From NCBI GenBank assembly GCA_050084985.1, contig JBITNC010000001.1, positions 209,684,001-209,748,000 on the forward strand: a stretch of DNA of 64,000 nt, written 5' to 3'. The DNA comes from Nageia nagi. Taxonomy: Eukaryota > Pinophyta. Both the position numbers and the translations under genes were made by a program. The notes beneath the pieces are model-generated. The model was not told where the DNA came from, ran no database searches, and saw only the letters and a list, made by a program, of their open reading frames with translations. Shown one piece after another: positions 21,660-31,163 of this stretch (positions are counted from its first letter, which is position 1; each line of letters opens with the position of its first letter).

Positions 21660-24329
21660 ATGAAAGGATCAGTAAAGAATGACCTTTATATTGTGGATCA
21701 AGTACCTTCAAAGATTTGTCTTGCTACAAATGTTTGTTCAAAAGGTAATCTTTGGCATCAACGATTAGGACACCTTAACCACAAGAGTATTCAAGCTATG
21801 AAAACTCAAGAACTTGTGGAAGGTTTACCTAATATTTCACCCACAGTTGGTCTTTGTGAAAGGTGCATTCTAGGAAAGATGCATAGGCAAAAGTTTGAAA
21901 AAGATAAGGCAACTCGGGCTACTTGTCCTCTTCAACTTGTGCATTCAGATTTGATGGGTCCTTTTCAGACTAAGTCACTAGGTGGAGCTTCTTATGTTCT
22001 GACCTTCATTGATGATTTCAGTAGGATGACATTTGGTTATCTACTTGAGCACAAGGATCAAACTTTTGACAGGTTTCAAGACTTCAAGGCACTTGTTGAA
22101 AAACAAACTGATTTTAAGATCAAAATGCTGAGATCGGACAATGGGGGTGAATATAATAGCAATGAGTTTAACAACTTTTGTGTTAAACACGGGATTAAGC
22201 GACAATTCACAATCCCTTACACCCCTCAGCAAAATGGAGTTGCTGAAAGGAAGAATCGCACCATTATGGAAATGGCAAGATGCATGTTGGGTAACCTTCC
22301 TAGTTTCTTATGGGGCGAAGCTGTTCACACTGCTATTCACACCCTAAATAGGTGTCCTACTAAGGCAGTTGAAGGTAAAACTCCATATGAAGCATGGACA
22401 GGAAAGAAACCTAACCTCTCACACTTCAGGATCTTCGGTTGTGATGCATTTGCCTTCATTACCTCAGAGAAAAGAAAGAAGCTCGATAAACGATCAGAAA
22501 AATGCATCTTTGTGGGGTATGATAATCAGCATAGAGGTTACAGGCTCTACTCTTCATCCCAGAAAATAGTCTTTGTTTCTAGGGATGTTAAGTTCAATGA
22601 ACTTTCTGAGGATACGACCTCTCATGCTGAAATATCTGATTCAGAAGATTCTATGCCTGCACCTAACTGGTTGGATGATCATGTAGGGAAGTCACCACAA
22701 GAGCAAAATTCTCCAGCTCAGAGAATTACAAGAAGTATGACCTTGAATAAATCCTTATTTACCAAAATTGATAATATGAATGAGCCATCAACATTCAAAG
22801 AAGCTTCCAAGCAAGAATGTTGGATGGAAGCTATGAAAGTTGAGTATGAGGCACTCATGAAAAATGAAACTTGGGATTTGGTTCCTTATCCCAATGAGAA
22901 AAATGTGATTGGAAATAAATGGATTTACAAGGTCAAGTACAATTCTGATGGAGAAGTTCAAAAATACAAAGCAAGGTTAGTGGCCAAAGGATTCGCTCAA
23001 AAATATGGTATTGATTATGAGGAAACCTTTGCTCCTGTGGCCAAGATGCCTACTGTCAGGATAATCCTTGCTCTTTCTGCAGCTCAGGGATGGAAAGTTT
23101 TCCAACTTGATGTCAAGAGTGCATTTCTCAATGGTGACTTGGATGTAGAAATCTACATGAATCAACCAGAAGGATTTATTCCAGAAGGAAAAGAGTCTCT
23201 TGTGTGCAAGCTAAAGAAGTCTTTGTATGGACTTAAACAAGCACCTAGAGCATGGTACAAGAAAATTTTAGGATTCTTTGCAGATATTGGTTTTTCCAAG
23301 TGCTTCTCCAACTCAGATCTCTATGTACTCAATCAAGGAAAAGACGTGGTCTTAATTCTCCTTTATGTGGATGATCTTCTCATAACAAGCAATAATATTG
23401 AAATCATCCAAGAGTGCATATCCAAACTGAAGGCAACATTTGAAATGACTGATCTAGGTCTATTGCATTACTATCTTGGAATGCAAGTATACCAACACAA
23501 AGATTGTACTTATCTTAGTCAATCTAAGTATATATCAGACATCTTACAAAAGTTTGGAATGGAGGAGTGTAGATATGCTGCAATACCTGTTTCTCCTGGA
23601 ATCGTTGTATCACTGAGCTCAGATTCTCAGTTGGCTGATGCTACAGCTTATAGGCAATTGATCGGTAGTCTTCTGTATCTGACTATCTCTCGTCCTAATA
23701 TTGCCTTTGCAGTGAATCTCATGGCACGATTCATGCAAAAACCATATGTTGAACACCTCAATGCTGTTAAGCAAATCTTGAGGTATGTCGCAGGGACAAA
23801 GGATCTTGCTCTTAAGTATTCCCAAGTGCCCTCGATTGTTCTCTCAGGGTTCTCAGATTCTGATTATGGGGGAGATAGAGATGATAGAAAGTCAACATCT
23901 GCATATGTGTTCAGCATTGGTTCAGGTGCTATCTCTTGGGCTTCCAAGAAGCAACCTACTGTGACTCTTTCTACCACCGAAGCTGAATATCGAGCCATGT
24001 CTGTTGCCGCTCAAGAAGCTATTTGGCTAAGACATCTTCTGAACGAAATTAGGTATACACAAACTGGCCCATCTCTTATTTCATCAGACAATCAATCGGC
24101 TATCTCTTTGGCTAAGAATCCTGTGTTCCATCAGCGAACCAAACATGTAGAAATCCAAGCTCATTTTATCAGGGAGAAGGTTCTAGATGACATCATACAC
24201 TTGCAGTATTGTCCATCTACTGACAACTCCGCTGATTTGTTCACCAAGCCCCTTCCTGAAGCTCAGTTCTGCAAGCTTAGGGATTCTCTAGGGTTGGTGA
24301 AGTTGCCCTCAAGGGGGAGTGAAGTTTAA
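21660..24329 (+). CDS. C1 Copia pol: integrase, reverse transcriptase, RNase H (889 aa from first ATG)
   Basis: Open reading frame after TGA 21600. Numbering from 21657: the pre-integrase zinc site is H34, H39, C67, C70. The integrase core has D98 (VHSDLMGPF), D161 (RSDNGGEY) and E197 (GVAERKN), a DD35E triad with correct spacing. Reverse transcriptase (RVT_2) runs from about residue 407 (WDLVPYPNEK) with the catalytic YVDD at 570-573 (23364-23375). RNase H follows from about 730 (SDSDYGGDRDDRKS; STTEAEYRAM), ending LPSRGSEV. It would copy element RNA to cDNA and integrate it. The protein looks complete, but in the element it should be released from a gag-pol precursor, which the two upstream stops block here. 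Confidence 0.9.
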   Translation: MKGSVKNDLYIVDQVPSKICLATNVCSKGNLWHQRLGHLNHKSIQAMKTQELVEGLPNISPTVGLCERCILGKMHRQKFEKDKATRATCPLQLVHSDLMGPFQTKSLGGASYVLTFIDDFSRMTFGYLLEHKDQTFDRFQDFKALVEKQTDFKIKMLRSDNGGEYNSNEFNNFCVKHGIKRQFTIPYTPQQNGVAERKNRTIMEMARCMLGNLPSFLWGEAVHTAIHTLNRCPTKAVEGKTPYEAWTGKKPNLSHFRIFGCDAFAFITSEKRKKLDKRSEKCIFVGYDNQHRGYRLYSSSQKIVFVSRDVKFNELSEDTTSHAEISDSEDSMPAPNWLDDHVGKSPQEQNSPAQRITRSMTLNKSLFTKIDNMNEPSTFKEASKQECWMEAMKVEYEALMKNETWDLVPYPNEKNVIGNKWIYKVKYNSDGEVQKYKARLVAKGFAQKYGIDYEETFAPVAKMPTVRIILALSAAQGWKVFQLDVKSAFLNGDLDVEIYMNQPEGFIPEGKESLVCKLKKSLYGLKQAPRAWYKKILGFFADIGFSKCFSNSDLYVLNQGKDVVLILLYVDDLLITSNNIEIIQECISKLKATFEMTDLGLLHYYLGMQVYQHKDCTYLSQSKYISDILQKFGMEECRYAAIPVSPGIVVSLSSDSQLADATAYRQLIGSLLYLTISRPNIAFAVNLMARFMQKPYVEHLNAVKQILRYVAGTKDLALKYSQVPSIVLSGFSDSDYGGDRDDRKSTSAYVFSIGSGAISWASKKQPTVTLSTTEAEYRAMSVAAQEAIWLRHLLNEIRYTQTGPSLISSDNQSAISLAKNPVFHQRTKHVEIQAHFIREKVLDDIIHLQYCPSTDNSADLFTKPLPEAQFCKLRDSLGLVKLPSRGSEV
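24311..24319 (+). promoter_or_regulatory. First polypurine-tract-like site, at the end of C1 pol
   Basis: AAGGGGGAG followed by TG overlaps the last pol codons, where most Copia elements have their functional polypurine tract directly before the LTR. The same string recurs at 25392-25400, directly before the real 3' LTR, so this one looks like a displaced or ancestral tract. Confidence 0.7.
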
Positions 24330-24334
24330 ACTTT

Positions 24335-24570
24335 TGTTAGTGATGACAACTTCACCTCTAAGAGGCCTTTTTTGATTGTACATTCTAGACCTCCGTGGTA
24401 AGTTTGCTCTGCGTGACAAACTTGTTGTACAATTGTTGTTATAGAGTGTTGATGTTAGTGATGACAACTTCACCTCTAAGAGGCCTTTTTTGATTGTACA
24501 TTCTAGACCTCCGTGGTAAGTTTGCTCTGCGTGACAAACTTGTTGTACAATTGTTGTTATAGAGTGTTGA
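24335..24570 (+). repeat. Exact 118-bp tandem duplication, C1 3' region
   Basis: 24335-24452 and 24453-24570 are identical copies. Each starts TGTTAGTGATGAC and carries one hairpin unit (CCTCCGTGGTAAG...). The perfect match implies a very recent duplication. Confidence 0.95.
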
Positions 24571-24910
24571 TTATTTTATACCTCAGTGGTAAGTTTGCTC
24601 TGCATGAGAAACTTGTTGTACAAATTTTGAGCATATAATTAATATACCTCCGTGGTAAGTTCGCTCTGCGTGACGAACTTGTTGTACATTCTATACCTCC
24701 GTGGTGAGTTTGCTCTGCGTGAGAAACTCGTTGTACAATTTTTATGCTCTACACCTCCGTGGTGAGTTTGCTCTGCGTGAGAAACTCGTTGTACAATTTT
24801 TGAGCATATAATTTAATATACCTCCGTGGTAAGTTCGATCTACGTGATGAACTTGTTGTACATTCTATACCTCCGTGGTAAGTTTGCTTTGTGTGAGAAA
24901 CTCGTTGTAC
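24390..24910 (+). repeat. Array of eight hairpin units with co-varying stems, C1 3' region
   Basis: Eight units start at 24390, 24508, 24581, 24647, 24696, 24754, 24821 and 24870. Each is about 40 bases and runs CCTCC, GTGGT, a stem arm, a 10-base loop (CTCTGCGTGA), the other arm, GTTGT, ACA. Arms are AAGTTTG/CAAACTT in units 1-2 and AAGTTCG/CGAACTT in unit 4. They are AAGTTC/GAACTT with a G-T inner pair in unit 7 and GAGTTT/AAACTC in units 5-6. Units 3 and 8 are less perfect. Two stem positions change on both sides together. GTGGT and GTTGT can extend the stem only through G-U pairs in the sense RNA. Linkers alternate between TTTTGAGCATATAAT-like and CATTCTATA-like forms. Confidence 0.9.
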
Positions 24911-25390
24911 AATTTTATGCTCTATTTTTATAATCAACACATGTCTATATAACAACAAGTGACTATGAGTGATGGCTTGGCATCTCCGTGATGACTCATA
25001 GTGCACCATTGATCAGTTATTTATAAGATGGCATTATTTGATTCTCTTATTTGAATATATGATGCATCTAACTGATTTTGTTCATGAGTTGCTTGTAGCA
25101 TGCAGGATCTTCTTTAGAAATGCAGGTTACTCACCTTGTGAAAGCAAGCTCATGGAGACTCACATGTCAGCTTAAAGTTGATCGACTACTATGTACAGTG
25201 AAACCAGTTGTGGTTAATGATTGTATTGTAAACCATTTTTTGTCAAATGGTAATGTAGTGAGTCTCATACTAGTTCTCAAAAAGATTCTCAAAATATGTA
25301 AAAGTTCTCATCTCCACTTGTATCTCTATGGAGGAGAACTCTCTCTTACTCTCTCTCTTCTCTCTTCTACGCTCTATCCCAATATTGCAT
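24911..25390 (+). other. C1 3' untranslated region beyond the hairpin array
   Basis: No recognised gene. It contains a ninth, different hairpin (ACTATGAGT at 24962-24970 with ACTCATAGT at 24994-25002) whose loop keeps a CTCCGTG string like the array. A pyrimidine-rich CTCTCTCTT tract lies at 25340-25375. An open frame of 102 codons (25120-25428) runs into the LTR, lacks similarity I can recognise, and is probably chance. Confidence 0.7.
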
Positions 25391-25400
25391 TAAGGGGGAG
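25391..25400 (+). promoter_or_regulatory. C1 functional polypurine tract
   Basis: TAAGGGGGAG directly abuts the 3' LTR start at 25401, as required for priming plus-strand DNA. Confidence 0.9.
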
Positions 25401-25898
25401 TGTTAGAATTTGTAATGAAATATTATGAATATCTAGACTCCTTGTAAATTCAATTAATCACTTAAGGGTATGTAGATACCTTAAGTGATTAATAGAATTC
25501 TTTAATATGTAGACTTTGACTTTACCAAAGGAGTTAGTTGGTAGGTTGAAGTTTGGTGGTACATTTAATGTAACCCTAACCTTACCCTTGGGTTAAAGGA
25601 AGGTTAGGGAGGTGCTCTCAACCTATAAATAGAGGGCCTCTCCTCATGTAAACATATCAAAGTTTTGAGTAAGATTACTCTACTTGGTTGTGTAGGAGAG
25701 AGCTAGAGAATAGTTGTAAGAGAGACATAGATTTAAGAATAAGAGAGCTAGTTGTGGATGTACTCCCAAGGAGGGAGGAACCACATTATATTGGTGTCAT
25801 ATTGTGTGAATGATGTTCTTAGAATTATAGATGTGTTATCTTGAGTTTCCTAGTCTAAGGTCCTAGAGGATTTGTTTAGTTATAGTTCAAATCCTTCA
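25401..25898 (+). repeat. C1 3' LTR
   Basis: 498 bp, apparently identical to 16869-17366, followed by the ATAAA target duplication (25899-25903). It carries the same inverted repeat (25453-25493) and TATA box (25624-25632), so it could drive read-out transcription into the G2 tail. Confidence 0.95.
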
Positions 25899-26165
25899 AT
25901 AAAAACAAGTGAAGTTTTGATATACAACATCACTATCTCAAAATTGTATACATCAAATAAGCTTACCATCACATACTTGCTTCGGTATGCAAAGATAAAC
26001 TAGAGTCTTGTCATGCAACTACCATAAACAACACATAGTATGGAGATTGACACAAGTGTAATTTTGATGTATTACAATATCATTTTCAGAATGTAACAAT
26101 TGCAAAAGTTAAAAGATCATATTTAGTCATGGTAAGGAATATCTTCATGACAACATCAGATGATG

Positions 26166-26167
<2 letters not shown>

Positions 26168-26204
<37 letters not shown>
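26168..26204. repeat. (TA)n microsatellite
   Basis: About 37 bases of uninterrupted alternating AT within the G2 tail. Confidence 0.95.
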
Positions 26205-26207
<3 letters not shown>

Positions 26208-26730
26208 AGTTTTGATTCAAAGAAGCTATAATTATATCCTACTAAAAGATCTTAAGCTTATATGAAAAAAAAAAGATTTTGATGATATTTCTTAAAAATA
26301 TTATTAACATTTACAAATATAAAAGGAGATAAAATGTGATGTATCATTGTTATAGGAGATCATCTTGAAACCCCATTATTAGGACAAAGGACAACACCAT
26401 CAAAACTCATATACTAAAGAAAACTTATACGATACAGGTGTACTTAGACATGCAAAATGATATAATAGAAATGTCATGCAACTGTCACATAAGCTCAACA
26501 CATCATCATACCAAAAATAGTCACTTCTAAAGTATATTCAAATTTGTTTTCAAAACTATATCAAATGTTAAAGGAAAACACATTTCATCATAATTTGATA
26601 AATTAAAAATTTTGATTCATCTAAAAAATTGAGTCAAAACTTATATCATAGAAAAGTAGCAACATATAATCAAACAACAAAGCTTCTCATTCTACATTTT
26701 TTAAAACTATCAACCTCATCTTTGGTTGAT

Positions 26731-26749
26731 AATTCAAAAAGGGGCAAAA
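26731..26749 (+). promoter_or_regulatory. G2 polypurine tract
   Basis: AATTCAAAAAGGGGCAAAA ends directly at the 3' LTR start (26750). It is purine-rich apart from two Cs. Confidence 0.75.
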
Positions 26750-27844
26750 TGTAGACACTCAAAATAAACCCTACATCTAGTTTAACAACATATAAATAAA
26801 TAAAATAAGTATCTTTTTAACATATATCATACTAAACTAACCATAACTCCTTATACAAGCCTCAAACAAGCATTAAAACTCTATTATTGGATAGATCTTT
26901 TTGAATAGATGCAAAACAAGTGGTCATACGACCCCTTTTCATTAAAAAATGACCATTTGGTGATCATTTTAATATTATTATAAAAATTGTGGAAAAATCA
27001 TTGATGATCCAATATGGTCATTGACGATCCTGTAGGATCATTGACGATCCCTGACTAATTTTAAGATAGATAAGTCTAAGCCCAGGAATCAAGGGAATAG
27101 CCTAGCATGCATGATTTAGGATTTTTTATGCAGATTTGGGATAAGAATGCCTCAAAATTCATATGGGATGTTACCTTGAATTTTGTGCCAACAAGATAAT
27201 GTATAACAAACATTTGAGCCTATAAATATAAGCTCTATATATGAACAAAAGGACCCAATTTTCATAAGCAAAGCTCTACCAAGATTAAACTAGGAGTTTT
27301 GTTAACAAAGATCTGAAGCTAGATCATTATAAATCTACAATCAAGTACATTTTAATCTTATGTTATTTACTTCTGATTCATATTTAATATATTATCAGGT
27401 ATGCTTTGATGTTTTGTTCATTTTCTATGTGTAGGGTGAATATAAGAAAAGAACAATAGAAGTAAGTGTGAAAGAAAATAAACAGGACAAAATACAAAAA
27501 TTTCAAAATTTGCAAAAGTTCACTATAGTGTCAAAAATCATCAATGATCTAGACATCGGTCGATGGTGATTTATTAGATCGATGACAAAATCTAAAAAAT
27601 TACAAAGTGCACTATAATAGTGGAGACCATTGACAATTCATACATTAATCATCACCAATCCATACATCGATCATTACTAATCCATACATATCGATAACGA
27701 TCCTTATTGTATTAAATTTCATTCAATCTTTTTGGATATAATATCTACATTATTATTGATGTGTAATATTGAATGTGTTTTGATTTATTATGTTAAATAA
27801 TTAATCTGGCTAAATTGAGTTTTAGGTGCATAATTCAATATACA
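26750..27844 (+). repeat. G2 3' LTR
   Basis: 1095 bp, partner of 5629-6723 with the same termini. Differences are mostly C/T and G/A, including lost CG sites in the GACGATCC motif cluster (about 27000-27050), which fits methylation-driven decay after insertion. Confidence 0.9.
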
Positions 27845-29340
27845 TAATATTATTCATAGGGTATTTGATATTCTTTTTTTTTATCTTATCATTGAAACTA
27901 TTGAGGAATTTTAGGAGGACATTGTTGAGGAAGCATTTGATATTCTTGCTTCCTAACTTATGATCAAGGTATATTTCTTTGAGCTTGATATTACCTATTT
28001 TTTAATAAGGTTTCTTTTTTTCTAGAAATATAAGGATATTGGTATCTATATAATCCATGACCTTGAGGTGATGATCATGATTTAAGATATGGTATTTTAA
28101 TCCTAAGGGAAGGTACATTTATCTTAGGGGATGGTGGCCTTATCTTGGTTTGAGTTTGTTTACTTAAATTTTGACTTGTACTAGTTTGACCAAGGTTGTT
28201 TACCCTTTTTTTGAATACCCATAGTATCTCTTTATCATTGTACCTATGGCATTGAGTAGGTTTGGACCTAGGGTTGAATATTGGTAACCTACTTAGGAGG
28301 CTACACATACAAGGTTTGAATTTGACTTTGATGTTGAATATTTGTAGCTTGCTCATGATGATGCACATGTTTAGTTTTTATCTTATGTTGCTTAATAAAT
28401 ATTTTTAATTATTTATTTTATCAATATTGAGCTAATATTTAATCATATTCTTGCAAGTTTTATCATTGATATTCCTTTGATATACATGCACTTTTTTGAG
28501 ATGTGTTTTCTTTTTATGCATATACAAAAGAATTTGTTTAAACTAATATTATGATCTACTAGAATTAGGTGGTCATTATTGAGGTGGATTCTCAGTCCTT
28601 ATTGTATGAGGTTGTTGTTGAACCATTCATTCAATCCTTATCATAGGATACTCTTCACCTTGATTTAATAAATGGTAAGGATTATATGACACATTAAAAG
28701 TTTGTGACATAGAGCTTCCTAAGTGTATAGAAAATCTATCATATTCTTCTTTCATTTCTTTAGAAATAGTGGAAGGAGAATAATATTCTCTTCTTATATA
28801 TTTAACAACTAATGACCCATTCAAATTGTATCACTTAACATGATTAAATTAGGCCTAAAAGATCCCCTTTGTAATATAGGAGAAGTTGTATGTATACTTG
28901 AAGGTAGTTATACTTTATCCAACTCATCCATCATTTTATGTTTTAAGTGTGTCTTTTGGTAGTTCATCTAATCTATAATGCATTCCATATGGGTCAATAC
29001 TATGTATATGAGGATAAAAGGGAGGTATCCTTAATTATGTTAGATGTTCTCTATCCTCCTTTAGCATATAATCATAATCGGTTCTTGGATTTCTAAAATC
29101 TCCTCTTTGACATGAAGATTATATATATTGATATCAAAATGGCTCTTTAGGAGGTTATTCCTAAAATATAGAATCTAAATTTTGAAATAAATATTTAGGA
29201 TATATTTCCTAAAGTATAGGATCAATATCCTGATATCAAGGGGTTTCTCTTCTAGGTATAGCACCACTTCATTCTCCTAGCTCAAATTTACCTTGAGATT
29301 CTTGTTCTGGACAAGCCTTTTGAGAATGGGTTTCTACCAT
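27845..29340 (-). pseudogene. G1 gag, N-terminal part, broken
   Basis: The start codon is at 29340-29338, opening with MVETHSQKACPEQESQ, typical of Gypsy gag proteins. The frame is then interrupted by many stops down to the G2 insertion point at 27845. Two fragments stay open: 28824-28627 (hydrophilic, SKEMKEEYDRFSIHL) and 28368-28075 (Lys/Pro-rich). It continues on the far side of G2 at 5628. This N-terminal region is hydrophilic and poorly conserved, so function is inferred mainly from position and from the G2 counterpart. Confidence 0.65.
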
Positions 29341-31163
29341 TATTTTTGTTATTTTTTATTTATATCTAAAACTATGCTAAAAAATACAAACATCAAATAA
29401 CAACCATATTTTTTATATTTTGTATTTATATTTGCAAGAAAATAAATTAATGCACAAACATCCTACATGAACATTCACTTTTTTCAATGTCTTTATCTTT
29501 ATCTATTATTTTGATAAATTTTTATTAATGTTGATAATATGTACAATATAAATGTATTACTTTTAATATTTTTTAATTATCTTAAGTTATTTTCTATTCA
29601 AGTATTAAATAAGGTAGGATGGTAATCCTAATATAATATCTATGGTGAAGTCATAGCTTGGTACCTGAAGAGGTCCTCTTAGTACAATGGGGCTTGAGGA
29701 ATGCCTTTGACGTCTACCTTCATGATTAAATCCAAGTATAGCTTGTTTCTATAGTCATCTAATGGAAAGTAATGACTTCTATCCTATGAACCTAATATTC
29801 ATCTCTAAGTTTTGGCTCTAAGGCTTGTTGCATGGTTGATGGGTACATAGGAATATAAGAATCAATAGTTGGTAATTATGTCAAACTCATTGATGTTCAT
29901 TTTTAAAAGGATACATGAGTATGCATCTAATAATCAAAAGTATGTATGCAATGTAAACATTAACCCTTCCAACATACATATTATTTGATTATTTTTTATT
30001 TAATGTAAGAATAATAATGTTTTAATTAGGTATATCTTGATCTAAACACCTACAAAATTCATTACCAATTTAAGTGAGATTATTTAAGCAAAATTAAGTT
30101 AAATTCATTCACCTCTTCCAACTATGGAAGTATTTATGTGAGACTTATTACCTCTTATTATGAGTCACATCAACCTTCAACCTCCTTTAAGAGTGGGAAG
30201 GGTATATAGGTAAGAAGCCTTTATGTGAATATAAATTACCTTTAAATGTGATTCATTTACCCCTCTTTAAGTCATTTTAACCTTAAACCTCCTCTTAGAG
30301 TGGTAAGGGTAGGCAAGTAAGAGTATTAATGTGAAGTTTATTTTAAAACCAAGTGAAAATTCATTCCCCCTTTTAGTTAATTTTTTTTATCATTTTATAT
30401 CACCATAGGCTCAAAAGTGAGATCATACTTGGTTAAACAAAAGTATTTAAGTGAAAATATAACCTACAAATTCATTTACCTTTTAATGTACTAACTACCA
30501 TGAACCTAATTAATTATTGTAGATTCATTCCATATTAAGTGATGATTCATTAACCTCTCCTAAGTATAGAAGTAATTTAGTGTACATTATTTAACCATTT
30601 AAGTGAAATATGTGAAAGGGTTAATTTACTCCCTTTTGCCTACTCTATTTTGGTCAACTAATATCACTTTTCAATGTGAAGGGAGACCATCAGTGGAATA
30701 GCTAGAAGGTATCTTAGTGAATTAATTAAAAAACCCTACCCAAAAAATAACTAAATAAAACTTACATATTAAATAAATAACACAAAAATTCATTTTTAAC
30801 TTTTATATACCCATAACTATATGCACTTTGAGCATAGGTATCACATACAGAAGTTCCTTTTTTATTTCATAATTTAATTCCTACATTGTGTGTATGAAAT
30901 TGATAAAGATAAAGAACCTTACCCCTATCTACAAATCATCAATGTTCTTTCCTAATCACTAAATATTTAAACCAATTCTTGATGTCGAATCATTGATTAC
31001 CAGTGACTATAAATAAAAGATATGAAAATATAGAACAAAAATCCAAAATTAAATGCTAAAAACCAAAAGATACATAAAATAACTAAGTTAATAAAAACCA
31101 AAAAATACTTTTTTTTATTGCTTTCACTATCCATATGTGAGGGCCCTCCTTCTAGTGTCAAAA
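29341..31163 (-). other. G1 leader and primer-binding region
   Basis: On the minus strand the primer-like TGACACTAGAAGGAGGGCC begins a few bases below the LTR end (31164). The leader, 1.8 kb without genes, contains repeats at about 30100-30720 such as CCTCCTCTTAGAGTGGTAAGGG. Read on the minus strand they match the G2 leader block CTACCCTTACCACTCC. This supports G1 and G2 as members of one lineage. Confidence 0.7.

Larger units (their letters stand above)
20403..24329 (+). pseudogene. C1 gag-pol polyprotein frame with two in-frame stops
   Basis: One frame of 1309 codons runs from ATG 20403 to TAA 24327 and is interrupted only by TAG at 20655 and TGA at 21600. There is no frameshift. The ATG at 20403 is preferred over the in-frame codon at 20319 because the family's gag starts here (VETFVPKHILDGSNFGIW) and it follows the possible splice acceptor. 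Order: gag capsid (20403-21180), CCHC zinc knuckle (21210-21251), protease, pre-integrase and integrase, reverse transcriptase, RNase H. In this copy the first stop would give an 84-residue gag stub unless read through. Confidence 0.9.
16869..25898 (+). mobile_element. C1: young full-length Ty1/Copia element (9030 bp)
   Basis: Two 498-bp LTRs (16869-17366, 25401-25898) read identically base for base by eye. The element has a perfect ATAAA target duplication, a primer site at 17369 and a polypurine tract at 25391-25400. Internal order is leader (3 kb), gag, protease, integrase, reverse transcriptase/RNase H, then a 1.07-kb 3' region with hairpin repeats. Identical LTRs mean recent insertion. 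The gag-pol frame has two stops (20655 and 21600), so this copy probably moved using proteins from a relative, or gained the stops recently. C3 (59510-60434) is an old relative. Confidence 0.95.
15015..26700 (+). repeat. Large diverged repeats of the G2 tail, split by C1
   Basis: A marker resembling GAAACCCATTCT followed by an AGG.CAAA stretch occurs at about 15050, 16090, 16718 and 26366. With the 9035 bases of C1 plus its duplicated target removed, the last spacing is about 0.61 kb, matching the 16090-16718 spacing of about 0.63 kb. A second marker, CTAGAGTCTTGTCA followed by GCAACT, occurs at 16820 and 26000, with flanking GCATGCATAGACATA/GTATGCAAAGATAAA. So C1 landed inside a roughly 0.6-kb tandem array. 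The span given includes C1, which is not part of the repeat. Confidence 0.65.
5629..27844 (+). mobile_element. G2: gag-protease-only Ty3/Gypsy element, interrupted by C1
   Basis: Two 1095-bp direct repeats bound the element (5629-6723 and 26750-27844), both beginning TGTAGACACTC and ending in ACA. A primer site follows the first and a polypurine tract precedes the second. Without the C1 insertion it is about 13.2 kb. Coding content is limited to gag, protease and two zinc-finger-like motifs (8777-12430). From 12650 on there is only non-coding, internally repetitive sequence, so it has no recognisable polymerase or integrase. The LTRs differ at roughly 5-8 percent of sites by eye, mostly transitions. 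The target duplication is not recognisable. Confidence 0.85.

Noticed and set aside
24749-25009. Minus-strand open frame across the hairpin array
   Set aside because: Antisense by-product of the tandem repeats.
25120-25428. Plus-strand open frame of 102 codons in the C1 3' region
   Set aside because: Runs into the 3' LTR, overlaps the polypurine tract and resembles nothing known; probably chance.
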